DNA of 64,000 nt from an uncultured Clostridia bacterium (GCA_934643825.1 CAKUCW010000008.1:6863-70862); one strand, 5' to 3'; positions 49,952-59,435 are shown, counted from the stretch's first letter. Notes: generated by a model not told the origin, from the letters alone. A program made the numbers and translations.

Positions 49952-50920
49952 TTAGGCAGATGCCTTGTGCTCATTCACGGTTTCATTCAGCTGATGATAT
50001 CGATCCATCACCTGCTGAAGCTGGAATTCAAAGTCGCGCTTGTCTTTTTCTTGGAGCGTTGACAGAATTAAACCAGAAACAAAGAGCAGCAACGCCGCCA
50101 GCATCGTAACGCTGCACGCGATCAGTGTCGGGAACCGGGGAACCAATCCGGTTTGTGCGAACTCCATGAGAACAGGAATCATGAAACCTGTCGAAAGAAG
50201 CGCCAAAAACAACGCAAGCAATCCAAAGAACGCAAACGGACGGTAATTCTTATAAAGCCGAGCGATGGTCATCAGAACCTTTGCGCCATCCTGATAGGTA
50301 TTCAGTTTTGACTCGCTTCCGTCAGGACGATCCCGATATGAAACGACTACGTTGGCAACCTGCATGCGCCGATTGATTGCGTGGATGGTCATATCGGTCT
50401 CGATTTCAAATCCTTTAGAAAGAACGGGATAGGTTTTAACAAATGCATAGCTGAAAGCACGATACCCTGTCATGATATCTTTCACATTGCTTCCAAACAG
50501 ACGGTTGATCGATGTGCGTACAAGACCATTTCCCATGTTGTGAAAAGGTCTTTTGTTTTCCGAAAAATATGTACTGGATAACCGATCTCCAACCACCATA
50601 TCTGCCTGTTCCTCAAGAACAGCCGACACCATTGCCGGCGCATCTTCTGCGGGATATGTGTCATCGCCGTCTACCATCAGGTAGCAATCCGCGTCAATCT
50701 CTCGAAACATTCTGCGGATAACGTTTCCTTTTCCCTGCATGCGCTCTTTACGAACGATTGCACCTGCATGCGCAGCGATTTCACCCGTTCCATCACTCGA
50801 ATTATTGTCATATACATAAACGACCGCTTCCGGCAAAACACGCCGAAAATCCCGAACAACCTTTTCAATCGTGCGGCTTTCGTTATAACACGGAATTAAA
50901 ACAGCGATATGATCTTTCAT
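49952..50920 (-). CDS. Family 2 glycosyltransferase with two C-terminal membrane helices
   Basis: A 322-residue GT-A enzyme. The catalytic domain (residues 1-225) has VLIPCYNESRTIEKVV at the N-terminus, YDNNSSDGT near 37, the MVDGDDTYP metal motif near 82 and a MTGYRAFS segment near 150. Two helices (about 228-250 and 265-288) anchor it, and a cytosolic helical tail follows. This layout is like polyprenyl-phosphate sugar transferases (DPM1/GtrB type), which make lipid-linked sugars for the envelope. First gene of a long minus-strand run with its own promoter. Confidence 0.88.
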   Translation of the reverse strand: MKDHIAVLIPCYNESRTIEKVVRDFRRVLPEAVVYVYDNNSSDGTGEIAAHAGAIVRKERMQGKGNVIRRMFREIDADCYLMVDGDDTYPAEDAPAMVSAVLEEQADMVVGDRLSSTYFSENKRPFHNMGNGLVRTSINRLFGSNVKDIMTGYRAFSYAFVKTYPVLSKGFEIETDMTIHAINRRMQVANVVVSYRDRPDGSESKLNTYQDGAKVLMTIARLYKNYRPFAFFGLLALFLALLSTGFMIPVLMEFAQTGLVPRFPTLIACSVTMLAALLLFVSGLILSTLQEKDKRDFEFQLQQVMDRYHQLNETVNEHKASA

Positions 50921-50961
50921 AGCCTATATTCTCCTATGACCTATCGTTTGACTTTTCGTTT

Positions 50962-50990
50962 ATTATAGCATAAAGCCGCATGACTAGCAA
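50962..50990 (-). promoter_or_regulatory. Promoter of the glycosyltransferase-to-miaA run
   Basis: Minus-strand TTGCTA (50985-50990), a 17-base spacer and perfect TATAAT (50962-50967). Confidence 0.75.
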
Positions 50991-51007
50991 GAAAGCGTTA
51001 TTTATAA

Positions 51008-51038
51008 AAACAGAAAAGGCATGTCTGCCTGACATGCC
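51008..51038 (-). terminator. Terminator after upp
   Basis: GGCATGTC (51018-51025) pairs with GACATGCC (51031-51038). On the minus strand the hairpin is followed by TTTTCTGTTTTT. Confidence 0.85.
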
Positions 51039-51048
51039 CTTTGATTTT

Positions 51049-51678
51049 TTACTTTGTGCCGTAAAGACGGTCGCCGGCATCGCCCAGACCCGGAATAATA
51101 TATCCGTGATCGTTCAGCTTCTCGTCCATGCCCGCCACATAAATATCAACGTCCGGATGCTCAGCCTGCACACGCGCAATGCCTTCCGGCGCGGCGATCA
51201 GGTTGACCAGCTTGATATTCTTACATCCGCGCTTCTTCAGGAAGCCGATTGCTGCGGCAGCGGAACCGCCGGTTGCCAACATCGGATCAACCAGCAGAAT
51301 CTCACGCTCCTGAGCATCAGCAGGAAGCTTGCAATAATACTCAACCGGCTCAAGGGTGTTCGGATCGCGATAAAGACCGATATGACCGATTTTAGCGGCG
51401 GGAACGAGGCTCATGATGCCGTCCACCATGCCCAGACCGGCACGAAGGATCGGAACAATCGCAAGCTTCTTGCCGGCGATCACCTTAGTCTGCGCACGGC
51501 AGATCGGCGTTTCAATCTCGACGGTCTTGAGCGGCAGATCGCGGGTAACTTCGTAAGCCATCAGCATGGAAATTTCGTTGAGCAGCTCACGGAATTCCTT
51601 GGGGCCGGTTTCCTGATCTCTCATTAAAGAAAGCTTATGCTGAATCAGCGGATGATCCATAACATGAACGATAGACAT
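51049..51678 (-). CDS. upp: Uracil phosphoribosyltransferase
   Basis: A 209-residue pyrimidine salvage enzyme converting uracil and PRPP to UMP. The family-typical start MSIVHVMDHPLIQHKLS, the PRPP loop VDPMLATGGSA near 130-140 and the C-terminal uracil-binding PGLGDAGDRLYGT are all present. AAGGAGG lies 6 bases before the ATG at 51678. Own promoter (51734-51762) and terminator, so monocistronic. Confidence 0.97.
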   Translation of the reverse strand: MSIVHVMDHPLIQHKLSLMRDQETGPKEFRELLNEISMLMAYEVTRDLPLKTVEIETPICRAQTKVIAGKKLAIVPILRAGLGMVDGIMSLVPAAKIGHIGLYRDPNTLEPVEYYCKLPADAQEREILLVDPMLATGGSAAAAIGFLKKRGCKNIKLVNLIAAPEGIARVQAEHPDVDIYVAGMDEKLNDHGYIIPGLGDAGDRLYGTK

Positions 51679-51733
51679 GTGTTTCCTCCTTCGCGTGCGC
51701 ACAAAAAAGAACGCCGCATTTCGAGTTTTTTTC

Positions 51734-51762
51734 ATTATACCATCAGTCAGACCATCGAGCAA
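51734..51762 (-). promoter_or_regulatory. upp promoter
   Basis: Minus-strand TTGCTC (51757-51762), a 17-base spacer and TATAAT (51734-51739). Confidence 0.7.
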
Positions 51763-51811
51763 GAGAAAATATGAACTTTCTTTTCATAAGATGTATAAGT
51801 TCAACCATTTC

Positions 51812-51840
51812 TTGACAGTCTGATAACCGGGCTGTATACT
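51812..51840 (+). promoter_or_regulatory. Promoter of lgt-pncB-recX
   Basis: TTGACA (51812-51817), a 17-base spacer and TATACT (51835-51840). Confidence 0.85.
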
Positions 51841-51899
51841 AACAAGGATAAATTGCAATTGAGATTGACTTTTCGGCTTTGCCGGATGGGAGGACACCT

Positions 51900-53057
51900 A
51901 TGTTTAGCAGACCCTTGATCGACCGGATTGCCTTCTTTGGCATCAGCTGGTACGCCATTTTGATTGTTGGTGCAATCATAATCGGTTATTTATTTTGCAG
52001 CAATGAAGCGCGGCGCCTCCATTTGCCGCAAGATACTATTCTGGACTTTATGCTCTATGCGATTCCGCTGAGCATCATCTGTGCCAGACTATATTATGTA
52101 GCTTTTCGCTTCAACGACTTTAGCGAAGACTTGATTTCGATTTTTCATATTCGTGAAGGCGGGCTCGCCATTTACGGCGGTATAATCGGCGGACTTTTTG
52201 CCGCAAAGTTGGTCAGCAAGAAGCATAAAATCTCAATGCTGACACTCCTTGATGTAATCGCGCCTGCGCTTGTGCTCGGACAGGGCATCGGGCGCTGGGG
52301 AAACTACATCAATATGGAGGCGTACGGTCTTCGTGTTTCCGAGGAAGCCCTTCAGTTCTTCCCGTTTGCCGTTGAAATCCCAGTCGGAGAAGTCTGGTAT
52401 TGGCATATGGCAACATTCTTCTACGAATTCTGTTGGGATATACTCGTTTTTGCTCTGCTTCTTTGTGTCCGCAGACATATCCGTCGCAAAGGCGATGTGT
52501 TCTGCTGGTATCTGCTGCTCTATTGTTCCGGACGCACAGTTATCGAAGGACTGCGCAACGATAGCCTGACGTTTATCAGCGAATTCGTTCGCATCTCTCA
52601 AATTCTGTCTGCATTGGCAGCTCTCGGTGTCGTGATTTATTTCTTTATCCGAATTCGTGACCGCATGAGTGCTGTTACCATTGCACCGCTGGTCAGCGCA
52701 GTTCTGTGTGTTGCGGAAACATTTCTCGGAGAATTTGAACGCGGCGCGTACAGTTCCCTCTTCTTCTTCTCGCAAATCGGTTTGGTTGTACTGCTTGGTT
52801 CGCTGCTGACCATGATCGCGCTTTGGACGATAGACAGCAGGCGGTTTGACCTGCGCGTTGCTCTGCCGCTGATTGCGGATGGCATATTCCTTGTCGGTTT
52901 GCTGCTTGCCGGTATCGGTCGCGCAAATGTTGATAATACTTATTATGTCACGCTGCGCCAGTGTGCATCTATGATTGAAATCATCCTCTGCGGCTGGCTG
53001 CTTTGTTACCCACTGTGCCCACAATACTCAGAAAGTGAGAAAAAAGAATATGCGTAA
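51900..53057 (+). CDS. lgt: Prolipoprotein diacylglyceryl transferase, C-terminally extended
   Basis: A 385-residue Lgt, which transfers diacylglycerol from phosphatidylglycerol to the lipobox cysteine of prolipoproteins. The conserved parts are REGGLAIYGGIIGG near residue 80-95, the Lgt signature GRWGNYINMEAYG near 130-143, and the region RPTIEGLRNDSL-like RTVIEGLRNDSL near 210-221. Known Lgt proteins end near 270 residues; here about 110 more residues with three to four extra hydrophobic helices follow. GGGAGG precedes the ATG. The stop overlaps the pncB start by 8 bases. Confidence 0.93.
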   Translation: MFSRPLIDRIAFFGISWYAILIVGAIIIGYLFCSNEARRLHLPQDTILDFMLYAIPLSIICARLYYVAFRFNDFSEDLISIFHIREGGLAIYGGIIGGLFAAKLVSKKHKISMLTLLDVIAPALVLGQGIGRWGNYINMEAYGLRVSEEALQFFPFAVEIPVGEVWYWHMATFFYEFCWDILVFALLLCVRRHIRRKGDVFCWYLLLYCSGRTVIEGLRNDSLTFISEFVRISQILSALAALGVVIYFFIRIRDRMSAVTIAPLVSAVLCVAETFLGEFERGAYSSLFFFSQIGLVVLLGSLLTMIALWTIDSRRFDLRVALPLIADGIFLVGLLLAGIGRANVDNTYYVTLRQCASMIEIILCGWLLCYPLCPQYSESEKKEYA

Positions 53058-54495
53058 TTTAACCATGATGACCGACCTGTATGAGTTGACCATGATGAAT
53101 GGATATCTGCGGTTCGGTATGGAAAACAACCGTGCCTGCTTTGATATTTTTTATCGCAAGCAAGGCGATATGACGGCTTATGCCGTTGCTGCCGGTCTGG
53201 AGCAGGCCATTGATTATGTGAAGAACCTCCATTTCTCCGCCGATGATGTTGCTTATTTGCGGAGCTTGAACATTTTTGATGAGGCTTTCCTTGAGCGGCT
53301 TTCCACATTGAGGTTTACCGGTGAAATTCTGGCTGTTCCGGAAGGCACCGTCATCTTCCCGGGTGAACCGATCGTCCGCGTCATTGCTCCGATCATGGAA
53401 GCACAGCTTCTGGAAACCACACTGCTCAATATCATCAATCATCAGACGCTGATCGCAACCAAAGCATCGCGTGTTGTTCAAGCGGCTCGCGGAGACAAAG
53501 TCCTTGAATTTGGTCTGCGTCGCGCTCAAGGTCCGGATGCGGGAATCTATGGCGCTCGTGCTGCAATTATCGGAGGTTGTCAGGCGACAAGCAACGTTTT
53601 GACCGGTCAGATGTTCGGCGTGCCTGTCGGAGGGACGCATGCGCACAGCTGGGTTATGTCTTTCCCGGATGAGTTGAGTGCGTTCCGTGCTTATGCGGAA
53701 GTCTTCCCGGAAAACTGTTTGCTGCTTGTGGATACCTACGACACGCTGTCCAGCGGTGTGCCTAATGCGATTACTGTATTTAATGAGCTGCGGGCAAAGG
53801 GTTATGAACCAACCGGCATTCGTCTGGACAGCGGAGATCTCGCTTTCCTCAGCCGTCAGGCTCGCAAGATGCTGGATGAGGCTGGTTTCCCGAATGCGAA
53901 AATATTCGCTTCCGGCGATTTGGATGAGGAAGTCATTTGGGATCTGAAAGCACAAGGCGCTGCCATTAACGTCTGGGGCGTCGGTACGCGTATGATCACC
54001 AGTATGGATAACCCGGCTCTTGGCGGCGTATATAAGCTCTCTGCGGAAGAAGTAAACGGCAAGTTTGAGCCGCGCATCAAAATATCTGAGAATCCTGCTA
54101 AAATCACCAATCCGGGTGTCAAGCGCCTCTATCGCTTCTATGACCGTCTCTCCGGAAAGGCGCTGGCAGATTTGATTGCGCTGGAGGAAGATGATTTTTC
54201 TTCCGGAGAACCGCTTGAAATCTTCGACCCTGAGAATACGTGGAAGCGCATGACGCTCTGCGATTATGAAGTTCGTCCGCTTTTAACTCCTATATTTGAA
54301 AAGGGCGAGCTGGTTTATCAGCTTCCCTCGTTGTCTGAAATCGCACAATATGCGCATCGTGAGATGGATACTTTCTGGGATGAATATAAGCGTCTTCACA
54401 GTCCGCACCGTTATAAGGTTGACCTTTCTCAAAGACTTTACGAACTGAAGCGCAGTATGCTCGAAGAGCGCCGCGGAAGCAGCGAAATTCGTTAA
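53050..54495 (+). CDS. pncB: Nicotinate phosphoribosyltransferase
   Basis: A 481-residue enzyme of NAD salvage: nicotinate, PRPP and ATP give nicotinate mononucleotide. The N-terminus MTDLYELTMMNGYL, the FRRAQGPD-like LRRAQGPDAG near 158, the catalytic-His region GGTHAHSW near 196 and DTYDT near 227 match the family. The start at 53050 overlaps lgt; the frame runs further up only inside lgt. The ribosome site is weak, so coupled translation with lgt is likely. Confidence 0.95.
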   Translation: MRNLTMMTDLYELTMMNGYLRFGMENNRACFDIFYRKQGDMTAYAVAAGLEQAIDYVKNLHFSADDVAYLRSLNIFDEAFLERLSTLRFTGEILAVPEGTVIFPGEPIVRVIAPIMEAQLLETTLLNIINHQTLIATKASRVVQAARGDKVLEFGLRRAQGPDAGIYGARAAIIGGCQATSNVLTGQMFGVPVGGTHAHSWVMSFPDELSAFRAYAEVFPENCLLLVDTYDTLSSGVPNAITVFNELRAKGYEPTGIRLDSGDLAFLSRQARKMLDEAGFPNAKIFASGDLDEEVIWDLKAQGAAINVWGVGTRMITSMDNPALGGVYKLSAEEVNGKFEPRIKISENPAKITNPGVKRLYRFYDRLSGKALADLIALEEDDFSSGEPLEIFDPENTWKRMTLCDYEVRPLLTPIFEKGELVYQLPSLSEIAQYAHREMDTFWDEYKRLHSPHRYKVDLSQRLYELKRSMLEERRGSSEIR

Positions 54496-54503
54496 TGTAA
54501 GCC

Positions 54504-55124
54504 ATGGACAGCACACTTAAACTCGTCAGCATCCGACGCGATCGAGGCCGGGCGCTTCTCACACTTTCAAACGGGGAAACGCTTGCTATGCCTCGGGCAA
54601 TGCTCAAAGAGCGTCCTTATCGCGGCGGAACTCCCTTTGATCCTGGCGCCTTTCATGCTTTTATCGATGAACGCTCATACTCATTTGCCATGGAAAAAGC
54701 AGTTGCGCTGCTTGCTATGCGCCCGCGTACGCAGCAGGAAATCGTTAAGGCGCTGAGCAGCAACGCTTATCCGGAAAAAGCAATTGCGCGTGTCATGGCG
54801 CGATTGGATGAAGCGGGTTATATCAATGATACCGATTTTGCCGAGCAATGGGCTGCGTCCCGGTCTGCAAAATCAATGGGAACACGTCGTATTCAAATGG
54901 AGCTTCGGCAAAAAGGCGTCGATTCCGATATCATCTCTCATACCCTGTCAGCCCTTGACAGTGATGATGTTTTTGCAGGAGCGCTTAAAGCTGCTCGAAA
55001 AAGTGCTGCCGGAAAAGATCTCTCTAATATAAAAGACAGACAGAAGATTATGGCTGCGCTGGCTCGACGCGGTTACGATTATGCGATGGCAAAACAAGCC
55101 GTAGCAGCATTGCTTCAGGAATGA
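54504..55124 (+). CDS. recX: Regulatory protein RecX
   Basis: A 206-residue RecX, a modulator that blocks extension of RecA filaments. It is built of three-helix repeats; LLAMRPRTQQEI (about residues 68-80), LDEAGYINDTDFAEQW (about 105-120) and the C-terminal ARRGYDYAMAKQAV (about 188-200) are typical. Eight bases separate it from pncB. recA is not in the window. A very strong terminator follows at 55246. Confidence 0.92.
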   Translation: MDSTLKLVSIRRDRGRALLTLSNGETLAMPRAMLKERPYRGGTPFDPGAFHAFIDERSYSFAMEKAVALLAMRPRTQQEIVKALSSNAYPEKAIARVMARLDEAGYINDTDFAEQWAASRSAKSMGTRRIQMELRQKGVDSDIISHTLSALDSDDVFAGALKAARKSAAGKDLSNIKDRQKIMAALARRGYDYAMAKQAVAALLQE

Positions 55125-55245
55125 CGCCGTATACGCGCTTCGTCATCAGAATATGGGCCGATCCCGCTTGTGCCTTCCCCTAATTTGCAAAACGCTGAAG
55201 TTTTACTCAAGCGGGCAGCTTTATGCATTTTCTCCTATGCGCTAA

Positions 55246-55298
55246 AAACCCTCTTTGATACATGGATGGTTCATCCGTATCAAAGAGGGTTTATATTT
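55246..55298 (+). terminator. Bidirectional terminator between recX and the Cof hydrolase gene
   Basis: A perfect 16-bp stem (55246-55261 with 55277-55292), an inner GGAT/ATCC helix, and A-runs and T-runs on both sides. Confidence 0.9.
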
Positions 55299-55306
55299 TA
55301 CCGTTC

Positions 55307-56158
55307 TTATTCGTTCTGTGATTCCATTGCCTCAAGCACACGATCAATCATCTTTGCCACGCCACATTCATCGTTGCTCATCGTTTGATAACGACAAACA
55401 CTTTTGATTTTCTCGGTTCCGTTTGCCATCGCAACACTGTGGTACGCATACTCAAGCATGCTTAAGTCGTTTTCTGCATCCCCCATCGCCATCACTTGTT
55501 CCCGTCTAAGGCCTAGGGATTGTGCGAGAAACGCAAGCGCTGTACCCTTATTGGCATCTTTCGGCATAATCTCGATATTATCCGGTGCAGATTGCGTAAT
55601 TTGCAGTTCGGGGAAAGCGCTCTTGATCGCTTTTCGCGCATCCTCTATGTGCTTCGATGTATTCGCTCCCGCATAGCCGTCTGCTGAAATATAGAACTTC
55701 ATGATGCCACGTTGTGCAGCTTCATAGATTGCTTTTTCTCCATAACTTGCGTCAATAAGTCCTCGATCCGTCAGATGATAGTGTTGATCAGGTGCAAAAG
55801 CAACCGTATTGACACGTCCATCCTCAAATCCGTTGATCATGATACGATAAGGAAGAACCAAATCCAGAACTCGCTTGGCATCCTGCGGCTCAAAAGAGCG
55901 GCGATAGAGAATATGACCTTTGGGAAGCGGTCCGTCGCTGATGCGTGTACCGTTGCAGGCAATAATCATGCAAGGGAGCTGTAAGCTGGTAATGAAGTCG
56001 CTGGCATCCTCAAGCATACGCCCTGTACAAATGCAAACGCATATTCCTGCCGCATCTGCGCGGCGAATGGCATCGATATTTTCCTGCGGAACCGTTTGAT
56101 GATCGCTGCTTAGCAGCGTTCCATCCATATCAAGAGCAATCAAGCGAACACGTTTCAT
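55307..56158 (-). CDS. Cof-type HAD-superfamily hydrolase
   Basis: A 283-residue HAD IIB phosphatase. Motif I LDMDGTLLSS at residues 8-17, motif II CTGR near 42, Lys in the PKDANKGTAL segment near 195, and motif III MGDAENDLSMLEYA near 220. These cytosolic enzymes act on sugar phosphates, flavin mononucleotide or other small phosphate esters; specificity is unpredictable. The ATG at 56158 follows AGGAGGAGG by 7 bases. Confidence 0.92.
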   Translation of the reverse strand: MKRVRLIALDMDGTLLSSDHQTVPQENIDAIRRADAAGICVCICTGRMLEDASDFITSLQLPCMIIACNGTRISDGPLPKGHILYRRSFEPQDAKRVLDLVLPYRIMINGFEDGRVNTVAFAPDQHYHLTDRGLIDASYGEKAIYEAAQRGIMKFYISADGYAGANTSKHIEDARKAIKSAFPELQITQSAPDNIEIMPKDANKGTALAFLAQSLGLRREQVMAMGDAENDLSMLEYAYHSVAMANGTEKIKSVCRYQTMSNDECGVAKMIDRVLEAMESQNE

Positions 56159-56178
56159 GTTGATTCCTCCTCCTTTGT

Positions 56179-57060
56179 TTAAAACGGGCATTCAAGGCTG
56201 ACGCTTTTCCCTTCCAGATAAGCAAGTGCACCGGAAGCGTGGAAAACAAGTCTGGTAGACCAAAGCTGTTGTCTTTTTAAACCCAGCTTTCGATTCAGTT
56301 CTCGATCGCCGTATTTGTCATCGCCAAGGATTGGATGACCGATGTGCGCCAGATGTGCGCGAATTTGATGTGTACGTCCGGTCATCAATTCCACTTCCAG
56401 CCGGGCATATTCTCCTGCTTCCAACACACGGTATCCGGTTATGATTTCCAGCGCACCTCTTGCAGGGTAATCCGTTACGGCAACGCGTGAAAGCTGCGCA
56501 TCTTTTCGCAAATAAGCATGCAGAACAGATTCCCGTTTTGCGGGACAGCCTTTTACTCGACAGGTATAGAATTTTTCCATGGTTCGTTTTTCAAATGCTT
56601 CCAGCGCAGCTTCGTAAGATGCTTCGTCTTTTGTAAACAACAGCAGACCGCCGGTCTGTACATCAAGACGATGACACAACCGGATTTGGTCGGTTGGTTC
56701 GCCACTTTCTCTTTTTGCAGAAAGAACACGGGTTAAAGCGCTGTCGCCTGCAAGCGGATTTTCTTCATTTTGAGATTGAAGCCCCTGCGGTTTATTGATG
56801 ACCAGAATATGCTCATCTTCAAAGACAATCGGAACCGTCGGCTTGCTTTGTTTCTGCGAAGCGAGTGCTTCTTTCGACCAGTAGACGCGAATCTCCTGTC
56901 CTTCGTAGACACGACAATCTTCGGATATACGGATATGATCTACACGGACATCCCGCTTTTTCATTGCCTGTTTAACCGCCCATAGCGGCATATCACCAAC
57001 CTGTAAAAGCAGCTTGGATAGCATCATACCATCTTTCTCCCGTGTTACAGTAAACTGCAT
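56179..57060 (-). CDS. RluA-family pseudouridine synthase
   Basis: A 293-residue synthase with an N-terminal S4-like RNA-binding domain (residues 1-70), then the catalytic domain with INKPQGLQSQ near 88, the catalytic Asp in CHRLDVQTGG near 127, and TGRTHQIRAHLAHIGHPILGD (over residues 222-242). Likely targets are uridines in 23S rRNA (RluC/RluD class) or tRNA. Start ATG 57060 with GAGGAG 6 bases upstream; a longer frame of six codons is possible. The Cof gene follows 20 bases later. Confidence 0.92.
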   Translation of the reverse strand: MQFTVTREKDGMMLSKLLLQVGDMPLWAVKQAMKKRDVRVDHIRISEDCRVYEGQEIRVYWSKEALASQKQSKPTVPIVFEDEHILVINKPQGLQSQNEENPLAGDSALTRVLSAKRESGEPTDQIRLCHRLDVQTGGLLLFTKDEASYEAALEAFEKRTMEKFYTCRVKGCPAKRESVLHAYLRKDAQLSRVAVTDYPARGALEIITGYRVLEAGEYARLEVELMTGRTHQIRAHLAHIGHPILGDDKYGDRELNRKLGLKRQQLWSTRLVFHASGALAYLEGKSVSLECPF

Positions 57061-57082
57061 ATTTAACTCCTCTTCCACTCCT

Positions 57083-58120
57083 TCACTGGAGTATGGCTTT
57101 TTGCTTGTCCATGACCCATTTAGGTGTCATGTAGTACAGATCTTCAAGCGCTCTGCGCATGGCAGGTGATACAAATACAATTAACGATTCCTGCAGAATT
57201 TCTTCCATGGCGTCCAAAGGTGCGCCCTGTTTACAGAGCAGGCGAAGCGTTTGAGCGACATCTTTAGCCGTATGTCCATCTCTCATTGCGCCTTTGATCG
57301 ATTGTTCAAGTTCTTGCTGAAGCGGCACTTCTTCGGGGAGAATATCATTCACCATTGGGGATGATTCCTTTGGAAAAATCAAAACATTCGATTTTTTCCG
57401 TCCCGAATGAATAATTGTCTGTGGTTCCGCAAGTGCAGGGTGGATCAGCATAACCCCATCTTTGTAATCTACGCAATCAAAACTCGCCCAAAGGTAACGC
57501 CTGACCAGTTCTTTCAGCGTTTCATCTCGTTCATCAACACAAAGCACGTCGCGCAGCAGCATCTGCTGTGGCAATCTGTCATCCAGTGCGCCCACGCGGT
57601 AAAGGGTTCCCGACAGATAATCACGAAAACTGTTCAGCCGCATTCTGGTCTGCTCATGTTCTTTTCGAGCGAATGCCTGCGCGATGGGCTGGCGAACACG
57701 CCACTCTATTTCGATATAAGGCTTATCGGCAACCAAACCGACATTTGCCCAAAGTCTGAATGACAATGCCTTCGCAGCTTCAAGCTCAGCGGCATCTTCA
57801 ATTTGGGCTGTTCCTCCAAGGATTAGCGTCCTTTCAACCAACTCATGTTCTTCTTTTGAGAGACAATCCGCCTGTATTTCGATGTTATCCAAAATACACT
57901 GCCAGATCTGCGCAAGCTGCTGTTTGCGCAGAGGTTTTCTCTCAATACTCTGCCAGCAGGTTTCCAGCCTTCGATCCAGCGCACCGGATGTCAGCGCTTC
58001 CAGCCGTTCTGCTTCCAGCGGCTCAAGACTTTCCAAGTTCTGTTTAAAACGCCTTTTGCGCATTGCCTCCAGGGTTTTATCCTGCCATCCGCCCCAAAAC
58101 ACTTCTTCTAACCTGAACAT
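57083..58120 (-). CDS. Protein of unknown function, largely helical
   Basis: A 345-residue protein without a recognised domain, signal peptide or membrane helix. It is rich in Leu, Glu and Arg with helical periodicity; the segment WANVGLVADKPYIEIEWRVRQPIAQAF (about residues 142-168) and FVSPAMRRALEDLYYMTPKWVM near the end look structured. GGGGGAT lies 6 bases before the ATG at 58120, and the open frame upstream is unsupported. Gap to the RluA gene is 22 bases, so they may share a transcript. Confidence 0.75.
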   Translation of the reverse strand: MFRLEEVFWGGWQDKTLEAMRKRRFKQNLESLEPLEAERLEALTSGALDRRLETCWQSIERKPLRKQQLAQIWQCILDNIEIQADCLSKEEHELVERTLILGGTAQIEDAAELEAAKALSFRLWANVGLVADKPYIEIEWRVRQPIAQAFARKEHEQTRMRLNSFRDYLSGTLYRVGALDDRLPQQMLLRDVLCVDERDETLKELVRRYLWASFDCVDYKDGVMLIHPALAEPQTIIHSGRKKSNVLIFPKESSPMVNDILPEEVPLQQELEQSIKGAMRDGHTAKDVAQTLRLLCKQGAPLDAMEEILQESLIVFVSPAMRRALEDLYYMTPKWVMDKQKAILQ

Positions 58121-58187
58121 TGTCGATCCCCCTGTGATTTGCGCGGATGTTCCGCGGTGTTTGTTACAGCAAATCATTCAGTGCATG

Positions 58188-58222
58188 ACAATGGCACCCG
58201 TGTCATCCATGGGTGCCATTTA
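58188..58222. terminator. Hairpin between ilvE and the unknown gene
   Basis: A perfect 10-bp stem (58190-58199 with 58211-58220) lies downstream of ilvE. The T-tract is poor, so it may be a weak terminator or a 3' processing barrier. Confidence 0.5.
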
Positions 58223-58262
58223 TCTTGCGTTTATCTTTGGAATCGAACAAAAGGACCCTTGA

Positions 58263-59333
58263 TCAGGAGATCTTGACGACCCAGCCAAACGGATCTTCAC
58301 GCTCACCGTACTGAATTCCGGTCAGCGTATCATAGAAATCCTGCGTCAGCGTACCGATATTTCCACCGGAAATGGTAATTTCGCGATCATTCCATGCCAA
58401 ACGTCCAACCGGAGAGACAACTGCCGCCGTGCCGGAACCGAAGGCTTCTTCAAGCGTGCCATTATCTGCCGCATCGAAGACATCCTGAACGGTAATACGG
58501 CGTTCATCAACGGGGATATTCTTATATTTCGCCAGCTTAATGATGGAATCGCGTGTAATGCCGCCCAGAATGGATCCCAGCAGCGGCGGGGTAACCAACG
58601 CATCTTTGAACTTAAAGAACATATTCATCGAGCCAACTTCTTCGATGTATTTGTTCTCTTTGCCGTCCAACCAGAGAACTTGCTCATAGCCTTTTTTCTC
58701 GGCAATATCGCCTGCAAGAATGGACGCAGCATAGTTGCCGCCAGTCTTGGTGAAGCCCACGCCGCCTTTAACTGCACGAACCAGTTCCGGCTCGACATAA
58801 ATACCAACCGGAGCCAGCCCTTTGGCGTAATACGCGCCGGAAGGCGAACAAATGATAAAGAAACGATATGTGCGGGAAGCATGCACGCCCAACATCACAT
58901 CCGTAGAAATCATCGTAGGACGAATATACAGCGACGTTCCCGGCGCACTCGGCACCCAATCGGCATCAGCTTTGAGCAGCGCAATCAAACCCGCCATCGC
59001 TTCTTCAACATCAATCTTCGGCATGCCCATGCGCTCGGCAGAACGATTCATACGCGCAAAGTTATCACGCGGACGGAAGAGATTCAATCCGCCATCTTTA
59101 CGGCGGTAGCACTTCATGCCTTCAAAGATCTCCTGTGCATAGTGGAACACCGTGCATGCAGGATCCATCACAAACGGAGCATACGGAACCACGCGGGCAT
59201 CATGCCAGCCTCGCCCCTGCTCATAATCCATGATGAACATGTGATCGGTAAAGATTTTGCCGAAACCAAGCTTCGACTCATCTTCCGGTTTCTTTTTAGG
59301 ATTCGTCGTCAGCGTCACAGGAATGTCATACAT
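58263..59333 (-). CDS. ilvE: Branched-chain amino acid aminotransferase
   Basis: A 356-residue fold-type IV PLP enzyme of the longer BCAT class; it makes leucine, isoleucine and valine from their keto acids. Conserved parts: FHYAQEIFEGMKCYR near residue 63-77, the PLP-lysine region GVGFTKTGGNYAAS near 190-204, and GSGTAAVVSPVG near 303. It completes the leucine route begun by LeuA elsewhere in this window. It has its own promoter at 59407-59435 and no T-box. Confidence 0.96.
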   Translation of the reverse strand: MYDIPVTLTTNPKKKPEDESKLGFGKIFTDHMFIMDYEQGRGWHDARVVPYAPFVMDPACTVFHYAQEIFEGMKCYRRKDGGLNLFRPRDNFARMNRSAERMGMPKIDVEEAMAGLIALLKADADWVPSAPGTSLYIRPTMISTDVMLGVHASRTYRFFIICSPSGAYYAKGLAPVGIYVEPELVRAVKGGVGFTKTGGNYAASILAGDIAEKKGYEQVLWLDGKENKYIEEVGSMNMFFKFKDALVTPPLLGSILGGITRDSIIKLAKYKNIPVDERRITVQDVFDAADNGTLEEAFGSGTAAVVSPVGRLAWNDREITISGGNIGTLTQDFYDTLTGIQYGEREDPFGWVVKIS

Positions 59334-59406
59334 GGTTTTTATCCTCCATCAAAGTTCGATATTCCGCGAACTCTGGGGCAAAAATGCCTCGAATCGTAGT
59401 GGCTCT

Positions 59407-59435
59407 ATTGTATCGCTGTAAACAGTTTGTGTCAA
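59407..59435 (-). promoter_or_regulatory. ilvE promoter
   Basis: Minus-strand TTGACA (59430-59435), a 17-base spacer and TACAAT (59407-59412). Confidence 0.85.
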
